Below, piece after piece: positions 56,493-64,000 of a stretch of 64,000 bases of DNA. The notes beneath the pieces were generated by a model, which was not told the origin of the DNA, did no database searches, and worked only from the letters and a program-made list of their open reading frames with translations. Origin of the DNA: Pseudoxanthomonas sp. (GTDB lineage: Bacteria > Pseudomonadota > Gammaproteobacteria > Xanthomonadales > Xanthomonadaceae); the NCBI RefSeq assembly GCF_002863005.1, contig NZ_PKDG01000008.1, forward strand, positions 165,042 through 229,041. Direction: 5' to 3'. Position numbers and translations under genes: made by a program. The first letter of the stretch is position 1. Each line of letters starts with the position of its first letter.

Positions 56493-58237
56493 CGTCCTTC
56501 TCTCTGGCGGCGTTCCTGTTCGAGCCGGAACTTGGCCTTCAGCAGCGAGCCGGGTTCGTCCGGCACGCGTTTCAACCATGCGTCGACCGCCTGCCGGCGT
56601 TCGCGCGCTTCCGCGGATTCGAGCTGCGCGGCGGGCGTGTCCCCACCGGGCGGTCCGGCGCGCTGTGCCGCCGCTTGCGACATCGCCTGGCGCATGCGCT
56701 CGCGTTGTGCCGCATCAGCGGCGGACTGCGTGGCGGCATCGGGAGGCGATGCGGGAGGTGCGCCGGAAGAGGGGCGTCCAGCCGGTGGCGCCTTTGCTTG
56801 CTGCGTCGACGGCGCCCCCGAAGAGGACGAGCGCGAGGGCTTGTCGGGCATATCCGCACCGGGGTTGTCCGGGCCTTGCGATCCTTGGGAGCCCTGCTGG
56901 CCCGCACCCTGCTGTCCAGACTTCCCGTCGTTGTCTCGAGGGGACGGCGGGCGCTTGCGGGCCGCATCGACCGCGGCCCGGTTCGCCACCGCATCGGGCA
57001 TGCCCGGCCTCGCGCGCAGCGCACGATCGTAGGCGGCGATGGCATCGTCGTACCGTTGCTGCTTCGCCAACGCATTGCCGAGGTTGTACCAACCCTCCGC
57101 CGAGGAGATGCCGCTGAACGCCTTTTCAGCGGCGACGTAATCGCCTTTCCGATAGGCATCGGCGCCGTGCACCAGGCGCGCGTGTTCGATCTGGTCGCTG
57201 CGCTGCCACCAGTCCAGGCCGGCGGCCGATGCGGGTTGCGCCATCGGCAGCCACAACGCACCCAACAAGACAAGGGGCGCGCCGCGGCGGAACCCCAGCA
57301 ACGCGAGCGCCATCAGCGGAACCAGCAACCAGTAGCCTTCGTCACGCCAAGCCTTGCCGACGCCGGACGACGCGCCGCCTTGCTCCGCCATGCGCGGGGA
57401 CCGCAGCGCCAGCGCGGCGATGTCGGCCTCGTCGGTGGTGAGCGTCGCGTAACGACCGCCGCCATCGCGGGCAAGGCGACGCAGCGATGTCGCATCCAGC
57501 GCCGCGCGCCCGATCACACCGTCGCCGCCGCGGTAGGCGGCGCCGGACGCCGTGCCCAGTCCCAGTACGGAGACGGTGTAGCCCTGCGCGTGCGCAGCGG
57601 CGGCGGCGGCCGTCGCTTCTGCGTCCGCGCGATCGGTAAGCACCAGGATGTCGCCGCCCCGGACATCCGCCTGCGTCATCAAGCGGGCGGCCCACGCGAT
57701 GCCACGGTCGGTGCGCTGCCCATCCACCGGCATGATGTCCGGCGACAGGTCGTCGAGGAACAGGCCGATGTTGGCCACGTCGTCGGTCAGCGGCGCTACG
57801 GTGAACGCGTCGTCGGCATAGGCGACCAGCGCGACGGGGCTTCCCGCGCGCGCAGCCAGGATCTGTCCGAGCTTTGCCCGCGCCTGCAACACTCGCGATG
57901 GCGGCAGATCGCTCGCGGTGGTACGGCTGGAAAGATCGAGCACGACCACCAGAGGCCGCTGCACCTGCCAGAGGGGTTGGTCGACCTGGCGCCAACTCGG
58001 GCCCGCCAGCGCCAGTACCGCCAGTACGTAGGCGATGCTTGCCACCGCCAGGCCAGCGCGTACCCGCACGCCGCGCTGCACCAGCAGGTGCGGCAGGAGG
58101 TGCGCATCGACATGCCCCCGCCATGCACTGCGGCGCTGTCGCTGCACGCGCCAGGCCCACATCAACACGGGCAACGCCGTCAGTGCCCACAACCAGTGGG
58201 GACGGAGGAAGTGCAACGCCGTCCAGTCCATGCTCAT
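56489..58237 (-). CDS. BatB/BatC-like fusion: VWA domain plus TPR repeats
   Basis: A 582-residue protein with N-terminal TM helices, a von Willebrand A domain (about 90-290), further TM helices (about 315-350), TPR repeats (AEGWYNLGNALAKQQRYDDA, IAAYDRALRARPGMPDAVAN) and a low-complexity Gln/Gly/Pro/Ser-rich tail. The MIDAS reads DLSSR instead of DxSxS, so metal binding is probably weak or lost, unlike the neighbouring BatA. GGAGG before the ATG at 58237 supports the start. Both ends overlap neighbours by 4 bp. Confidence 0.88.
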   Translation of the reverse strand: MSMDWTALHFLRPHWLWALTALPVLMWAWRVQRQRRSAWRGHVDAHLLPHLLVQRGVRVRAGLAVASIAYVLAVLALAGPSWRQVDQPLWQVQRPLVVVLDLSSRTTASDLPPSRVLQARAKLGQILAARAGSPVALVAYADDAFTVAPLTDDVANIGLFLDDLSPDIMPVDGQRTDRGIAWAARLMTQADVRGGDILVLTDRADAEATAAAAAAHAQGYTVSVLGLGTASGAAYRGGDGVIGRAALDATSLRRLARDGGGRYATLTTDEADIAALALRSPRMAEQGGASSGVGKAWRDEGYWLLVPLMALALLGFRRGAPLVLLGALWLPMAQPASAAGLDWWQRSDQIEHARLVHGADAYRKGDYVAAEKAFSGISSAEGWYNLGNALAKQQRYDDAIAAYDRALRARPGMPDAVANRAAVDAARKRPPSPRDNDGKSGQQGAGQQGSQGSQGPDNPGADMPDKPSRSSSSGAPSTQQAKAPPAGRPSSGAPPASPPDAATQSAADAAQRERMRQAMSQAAAQRAGPPGGDTPAAQLESAEARERRQAVDAWLKRVPDEPGSLLKAKFRLEQERRQREGR

Positions 58238-59256
58238 GCATGCCTCCGCGGCAGCACGAACGCGAGCAGCGACACCAGCAACGCCGCGGCGAGCGGCCAC
58301 GCGTAGCGCTCGATGCGGGGGCGCACCGCCCTGCCCGGCTGCTCCACCGGCTCCAGCCGGTCCAGTTCGGCGTAGATGCCTGCCAGCTCGCGCGTATCGC
58401 GCGCGCGGAAGAAGCGCCCGCCGGTCTGCGAGGCGACATCGCGCAGGGTGGCTTCATCGATGGCCTCGGCCGAACTCGCCGGCATCGGCAAGGGGATGCC
58501 GAACACGCTGATGCCGCCATCGCCCCCGAAGGCGATGGTATGGATGCGCACGCGCTCTTCCTTTGCCAGTTCCGCGGCTTTGGCGGGCGTCAGCACGCCG
58601 GCGGAGTTGACGCCGTCGGTGAGCAGGATCAGCACGCGCTGGCCATCCTGCTGCGTGCGCAGGCGGCGCACGGCGAGTGCGATGGCATCGCCGATGGCGG
58701 TTTCGCGACCGGCGAGGCCCGCGACGGCATCGCGCAATTGGTCGCGCACCGTCTGCAGGTCGCGCGTCAGCGGCGTCATGGCATACGCCCGCTGGCCGAA
58801 GACCAGCAGGCCGACGCGATCGCCGTCGCGTCGATCAAGGAAATCCGCAAGCACGGCCTTGGCAGCCGTCAGGCGATCGACGACGGCGCCGCCCAGCTCC
58901 ATGTCCGGCTCGGTCATGCTGCCGGACAAATCGACCGCGAGCATCAGGTCGCGTCCACTCACCGGGGGCGTCACGGCGTCGCCGAACTGCTGGGGTCGTG
59001 CAGCGGCGGCGCACAGCAGGAACCACGCCAGCCACGCCAGCGCAGCCGCGCGCTTTGGCAGACCGCGCCCTCCCTGCCGGGCGATCGCCTGCACCGCGGG
59101 CCCGTACGGCACCTTCAGCCCGTCGGTCTGGGTCTGCCGCGCCGGCAGCAGCCAGCGCACCAGCCACGGCAACGGAAACGCCAGCCACAGCCACGGCCAC
59201 GCGAAGCCCGCGTATCCATCCTGCAGCCACTGCAGCACCGGCAGGGACGCGCTCAT
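58234..59256 (-). CDS. BatA-like VWA membrane protein
   Basis: A 340-residue protein with two N-terminal TM helices, a von Willebrand A domain and a C-terminal TM helix (AWPLAAALLVSLLAFVLP). The metal-ion site is intact: LAVDLSGSM, the threonine in TAIGDAIAL and LLTDGVNSAG. It likely binds partner proteins in the periplasm as a MoxR substrate. Co-transcribed with its neighbours through 4-bp overlaps. Confidence 0.92.
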   Translation of the reverse strand: MSASLPVLQWLQDGYAGFAWPWLWLAFPLPWLVRWLLPARQTQTDGLKVPYGPAVQAIARQGGRGLPKRAAALAWLAWFLLCAAAARPQQFGDAVTPPVSGRDLMLAVDLSGSMTEPDMELGGAVVDRLTAAKAVLADFLDRRDGDRVGLLVFGQRAYAMTPLTRDLQTVRDQLRDAVAGLAGRETAIGDAIALAVRRLRTQQDGQRVLILLTDGVNSAGVLTPAKAAELAKEERVRIHTIAFGGDGGISVFGIPLPMPASSAEAIDEATLRDVASQTGGRFFRARDTRELAGIYAELDRLEPVEQPGRAVRPRIERYAWPLAAALLVSLLAFVLPRRHA

Positions 59257-59711
59257 CGCCGGCCCGCCATCAGGTCGAGGAATCGCTTGCGCGCCACGTC
59301 CGTGGCGGCCGACAGTTCCGCAGGCGCCACCTCGCGACGGAAGCCTCCCTCGAGCAGCAGGCGACCCGGCCCCTGCGAAAACGCACGGCCCTGCGTACCG
59401 TCAAGGAACGCCAGCCACGCATCACCCTGCAGGCGATCGGCAGACGGATCACACTGTCGTGCGGCGCGGCGCAGCCGTTCGGACATGGCGGCGACCTGCT
59501 CTGCGGGCGAGCCGCCTGCGATCGCGGCGTCGAACCAGCGCAGCCACGCCTGCCGCGTGCGACGTCGATGCCAACGCCATGCAACAACGCCCGCCACCAG
59601 CAAGGCGACGACGCCCGCGACCAGCCACCATCCCGGCGCCAGCGGCCACCACGGCGGCGAAGCCGGTACATGGACATCGCGCAGCACCAGCGTTGCCAAT
59701 CCCATGGTCAT
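59253..59711 (-). CDS. DUF4381 membrane protein
   Basis: A 152-residue protein with one TM helix (about 20-45, WWLVAGVVALLVAGVVAW) after the family's opening LRDVHVPASPPWWPLAPGWW. The cytosolic part is helical. DUF4381 proteins always accompany MoxR/DUF58/VWA genes and are thought to belong to the same membrane complex. It overlaps both neighbours by 4 bp. Confidence 0.88.
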   Translation of the reverse strand: MTMGLATLVLRDVHVPASPPWWPLAPGWWLVAGVVALLVAGVVAWRWHRRRTRQAWLRWFDAAIAGGSPAEQVAAMSERLRRAARQCDPSADRLQGDAWLAFLDGTQGRAFSQGPGRLLLEGGFRREVAPAELSAATDVARKRFLDLMAGRR

Positions 59712-60604
59712 GCCACCTGCGGCTGGGCGCGGCCCAGCGCCGCCAGCCAGGCGTCGCTGGGCGCATCGGTCGACAGCGTGCGCACCTGGACGCCACGTGC
59801 AGGCAGGCGATCCAGCGCGCGCTCCAGAGGCTGCTGGAACTCCATGCGCCAGGCCTCACGCTGCGACGGGCTGGCCAGGTCGAGCTCCACGCGCTGGTGG
59901 CCCACGACGAACGGCAGGCGCCGGGAAGGCGGCGCCGTTTCGAGCGGATCGGTCAGCAAAAGGACGACGACATCGTGGTGAGCGGCCAGCGCAGGCCAGC
60001 GCGATTCCGGAATGGACGCCAGGCTGTGCGGATCGGCCAGCACCAGTAGCCGTGAGCCGGGCCGCAGCAGCCGTGCGGCGTGGTCCAGCGCGAAGGCGAG
60101 CCCGAGATCATCGGGCGGCGGCGCGGCATACCAGCGCACCAACGCATCGAGCACGCGCAGCGCACCGCGGGTGCCGGACGCCGGCGGAACGGGTGCTTCC
60201 GCCAGGCTGCCGCGGAGGATGGCGAGGCGATCCCCGTCGCGCGCAGCCTGCCACGCCGCGACTGCGCCAGCGCGCGCCGCCTGCACGGACTTGAAGCGTG
60301 TTCGCGTACCGAAATAGAGCAGCGGCGAGGTATCGGCCACGATCAGCGTCAGCCGTTCGCGTTCGGCCTGGAACAGCTTGGTGTGGGTACGGCCGCTGCG
60401 CGCGGTCAAGCGCCAGTCGATGTGGCGCACGTCGTCGCCCGCGACATACTCGCGCGACTCCGCATACTCCATGCCACGACCCCGCATCGGCGAGGCGGAC
60501 GGGCCACTCACCGAATGCCGGCCCCGCCGGGCGGGCGGGCGACGCTGCGCGCTCGCACGCAGCGCGATCAACTCGGCCAGGGTGGGCTGGATGCCTTCGT
60601 TCAT
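59708..60604 (-). CDS. DUF58 protein of the MoxR-Bat operon
   Basis: A 298-residue cytosolic protein of the DUF58 family. The diagnostic stretch is GRGMEYAESREYVAGDDVRH followed by IDWRLTARSG. A VWA-like fold is predicted for the rest (LTLIVADTSPLLYFG). DUF58 proteins work with MoxR ATPases, possibly as adaptors. It starts 31 bp after the moxR-like stop. Confidence 0.9.
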   Translation of the reverse strand: MNEGIQPTLAELIALRASAQRRPPARRGRHSVSGPSASPMRGRGMEYAESREYVAGDDVRHIDWRLTARSGRTHTKLFQAERERLTLIVADTSPLLYFGTRTRFKSVQAARAGAVAAWQAARDGDRLAILRGSLAEAPVPPASGTRGALRVLDALVRWYAAPPPDDLGLAFALDHAARLLRPGSRLLVLADPHSLASIPESRWPALAAHHDVVVLLLTDPLETAPPSRRLPFVVGHQRVELDLASPSQREAWRMEFQQPLERALDRLPARGVQVRTLSTDAPSDAWLAALGRAQPQVA

Positions 60605-60635
60605 CGGCAGGACACGCGCGAGTGCAATCCCGGAT

Positions 60636-61622
<987 letters not shown>

Positions 61623-61745
61623 GAGCGTTGGATGGCGGAGGGTGCGTGTGGGACCCACAGTCTGCCACGCGGGTTCCCCGACCCCGCTGCCGGTACCGAA
61701 GCGGATTCAGCGGAAGTTCGCGGCGGCTCGACGGATCAGAACGGA

Positions 61746-61769
61746 AAAGGGCCGCTTCCGCGGCCCTTT
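61746..61769 (-). terminator. Terminator after pilQ
   Basis: AAAGGGCCGC (61746-61755) pairs perfectly with GCGGCCCTTT (61760-61769) around TTCC, 23 bp after the pilQ stop. On the minus strand TTTTCCGTTCT follows. Confidence 0.8.
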
Positions 61770-61791
61770 CCGATCCGTGCAGAACGAGGGA

Positions 61792-63717
61792 TCAGCGCTT
61801 GTTGACCGACAACACCTTCGGGGTGATGAAGATCAGCAACTCTGCCTTCTGCTTGCTGCGGCCCTTCTTCTTGAACAGGTTGCCCAGGAAGGGGATGTCG
61901 CCCAGGAACGGCACCTTGGAGACGCTGCTGCGATCGGTGAACTCGTACACGCCGCCGATCACCACGGTCTGGCCATCTTCCACCAGGACCGCCGTGTTGA
62001 TCTCGCGCTTGTCCAACTCCGGCACGCTGCCGTAGCCTTCCAGCGTGATGTAGCGGTTCACTTCGTCCTTCTTGACGTTGAGATTAAGGAAGACGCGGTT
62101 GTCGTTGGTGATGGTGGGCATCACCTTCATCTCCAGCAACGCCTCCTTGAACTGCACGTTCGGGGTGGCTACGCCACCCTGGCCGGCCGTGATCGTGACA
62201 TAACCGACCTCCTTGCCTTGGCGAATGACGCCCTCGCGCTGGTTGGCGGTCACCAGGCGCGGGTTCGAGATGACTTCGCCGCGACCTTCTTCCTGCATGG
62301 CGGACAGTTCGAGGTCCAGCGAGAAGTTGCGACCCAGCAACGTGTAGGCGATGGCACCGGCAGTCGATTGAGTGAAACCACCGGCCGGCAGGTTGACGTT
62401 CAGGCCACCGGGAATGGTCACCTCGCCATCATTGATGATGGTCGTGTTGCCTTCCAGGGAACCGCCGATAACCTGCGTGCGATCTCCGATCCGCCGCCCC
62501 TGAACACCGAAGCGCGCACCCAGGTCACGTGCGAACGTATCAGTCGCGATCACGATTCGGCCTTCGATCAGCACCTGGTCGACCGGACGGTCGATCATCG
62601 AAATAAGCTCGCGCATCTGCGCGACCTTCTTCGGAATGTCGCTGATCATCAGCATGTTGGTGCGTTCGTCAGCGACGATGCGGCCGCGCGGCGACAGGAA
62701 GCCATTTTCCTGGTCGCGTGCACCGTTGCCGCCGCCACCGCCACCGCTGTTGCCCTGGTTGCCGATGCCCTTGGCCTCGGTCAATGCCTTGAAGATTGCC
62801 GCGGCGCTGTGATAGTTGATCTGGATGTAGTCGGTGACCATGTCCTCGCGATTCTCGATCGCGATGCGGGCATCTTCCTTGTCCTGCTCGAACTTGGCCA
62901 GCTCGGGCTGCGGCGCAACCCAGACGACCGCGCCATCACGGCGCTTGTCCAGGCCTTTCGCCCGCAGGACGATGTCGAGCGCCTGGTCCCACGGCACATT
63001 GACCAGGCGCAGGGTGACGTTGCCCTGCACGGTGTCCGACGCGACGATGTTGAGGTTGGATTCTTCCGCGATCAGCTGCAGCACCGTCCGTACCGGGACG
63101 TCCTGGAAGTTGAACGTGACGGGGCGACCGCTGTAACGACGGGCCTCGGCTGCCACCCGCTGCGCTGCAGCGACGACCGTCGATGCGCTGGTGCCACCAA
63201 CGGCGTCGGGGCTACCCATCGCCTTCTGGCCCGCGCTGGGCACGATCTCGACGACGTATTCGTTGCCGGTCTGGTAAGCCAGGGACTCGAAGTTGCCGCG
63301 CGTGCTGAGCACCAGCTGCGTGCCCGCTCCCTTGCTCTGCGCATCGACGCGCTGCACGGGCGTGGCGAAGTCGGTGACGTTCAGCGCCCGTCGCAGGGAT
63401 GCGGGCAGCGTCGCGTTGCCGACGTTCACAACGACACTGTCACCCTGGTTGCGAAGGTCGGGCGTCGCCCCCTGGCCATCGAACTTGATGACCAAACGAC
63501 CCGCCCCGTCCTCGCTCCGGCGGAAATCGATGTTAGACACCGACACCGCGGCCGCGGGCTGGGCAACAGCGACGGGGGACGCGGCCTGCGCCGTCGGCGA
63601 GACGGCACCCGCCGCACTTGCCGCGGCGAGCAGGCCGATGGCCAGCCCCAGAGAGCAGACACGGAAGGTAGCCAGGCGCCGGGACGGCCGCAGGCGGTGG
63701 GCATTCGTAGCGGTCAT
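61792..63717 (-). CDS. pilQ: Type IV pilus secretin PilQ
   Basis: The outer-membrane secretin through which the type IV pilus emerges, 641 residues. The signal peptide (ending near ASAAGA) leads to one AMIN domain (about 58-165, VSNIDFRRSEDGAGRLVIKF), an STN/N0-type domain (RTVLQLIAEESNLNIVASD), an N1 domain with a Gly-rich insert (GGGGGG) and the secretin domain with VLIEGRIV and VGYVTITAGQGG to DGQTVVIGGVYE. GGGGGAT lies before the ATG at 63717; an ATG 18 bp upstream is less likely. The pilMNOP partners expected upstream are not in the window. Confidence 0.96.
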   Translation of the reverse strand: MTATNAHRLRPSRRLATFRVCSLGLAIGLLAAASAAGAVSPTAQAASPVAVAQPAAAVSVSNIDFRRSEDGAGRLVIKFDGQGATPDLRNQGDSVVVNVGNATLPASLRRALNVTDFATPVQRVDAQSKGAGTQLVLSTRGNFESLAYQTGNEYVVEIVPSAGQKAMGSPDAVGGTSASTVVAAAQRVAAEARRYSGRPVTFNFQDVPVRTVLQLIAEESNLNIVASDTVQGNVTLRLVNVPWDQALDIVLRAKGLDKRRDGAVVWVAPQPELAKFEQDKEDARIAIENREDMVTDYIQINYHSAAAIFKALTEAKGIGNQGNSGGGGGGNGARDQENGFLSPRGRIVADERTNMLMISDIPKKVAQMRELISMIDRPVDQVLIEGRIVIATDTFARDLGARFGVQGRRIGDRTQVIGGSLEGNTTIINDGEVTIPGGLNVNLPAGGFTQSTAGAIAYTLLGRNFSLDLELSAMQEEGRGEVISNPRLVTANQREGVIRQGKEVGYVTITAGQGGVATPNVQFKEALLEMKVMPTITNDNRVFLNLNVKKDEVNRYITLEGYGSVPELDKREINTAVLVEDGQTVVIGGVYEFTDRSSVSKVPFLGDIPFLGNLFKKKGRSKQKAELLIFITPKVLSVNKR

Positions 63718-64000
63718 CGTGTATCCCCCAATCATTGATCTTCAAGCGCGATGGACGCCGGCCGTTCCAGCCATCCGCCCGCGCCATCCGGTCACCCGCC
63801 CCCGCGGGATGATCCCGGCGCAGCCAAAAGGCTGCGCCGGTGGTCTTCTCCGCGGCGGCCTTTGCGCCGCGAGCTCCTCGTCAAGCTGCCAGCCCGCGCC
63901 GGCGCGGGGCTGCCCATCTGCGCCGCCCGGTCCGCCAGGCAGCGCCCGCGCCGCGCCGGCGCCCTCGCCGGCGGGTCGGCCCGCGCCGCGCCTCCTGCTG
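63718..64000. other. Region upstream of pilQ at the window edge
   Basis: No supported gene in 283 bp. CCGGCGCAGCC (63815-63825) and GGCTGCGCCGG (63830-63840) form an 11-bp perfect hairpin with an AAAA loop and no T-tract. From about 63860 the sequence is extremely GC-rich and low in complexity, with several short GCCGGCG repeats. A pilP end could not be recognised in any frame. Confidence 0.5.

Overview
The window is a chromosomal segment of a high-GC gammaproteobacterium, almost certainly Xanthomonadaceae (Pseudoxanthomonas, Luteimonas, Lysobacter or a close relative). The evidence is the very high GC content with the usual long antisense shadow frames, the fused cysNC next to cysD, cysJIH, cysB and cysG-cysK, a tkt / gap / pgk / pyk / class I aldolase cluster, a pilQ gene, and an effector with the C-terminal signal domain used only by the Xanthomonadales bacteria-killing type IV secretion system (X-T4SS). 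No rRNA, tRNA, CRISPR array, insertion sequence or phage was seen.

Layout. 1-9.4 kb: mscL, an M28 peptidase, an AGCS symporter with an RNA methyltransferase, and an RND adaptor-permease-GNAT operon. 9.5-24 kb: sulfate assimilation. cysD-cysNC and cysJ-cysI-cysH diverge from a shared AT-rich control region, and cysB diverges from cysG-cysK. Between the two blocks lie a LytS/LytTR two-component pair, a small lipoprotein and two small membrane proteins. 24-28.4 kb: a DUF6265 protein and a marR-emrA-emrB-VOC operon with a likely MarR operator. 28.5-38.6 kb, all on the minus strand: gap, a DUF2339-DUF3999 membrane/secreted pair, pgk, a HAD phosphatase overlapping pgk, pyruvate kinase and fructose-bisphosphate aldolase. 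38.7-47.7 kb: ompW behind a perfect FNR-type box, an S1/P1 nuclease, modABC with a short ModC, a flavin reductase, a blaI-blaR1-like operon with two spaced operators, and an acyl-CoA hydrolase/transferase. 47.8-51.2 kb: a lower-GC island with an immunity lipoprotein, an X-T4SS effector carrying HExxH and XVIPCD, and a small membrane protein. 51.3-64 kb: tkt, a dicarboxylate symporter, a MoxR/Bat (aerotolerance-type) operon, and pilQ.

How the genes fit together. The cys genes cover sulfate activation (CysD, CysNC), PAPS reduction (CysH), sulfite reduction (CysJI with siroheme made by CysG), cysteine synthesis (CysK) and a CysB regulator. The minus-strand carbon genes encode lower glycolysis plus transketolase. 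Inverted-repeat elements (23-25 bp arms) occur three times in intergenic gaps, one of them between cysJ and cysI. The most interesting system is the 47.8-50.9 kb island: a predicted interbacterial zinc-metallopeptidase toxin with a lipoprotein antidote. The X-T4SS machinery itself is not in this window.
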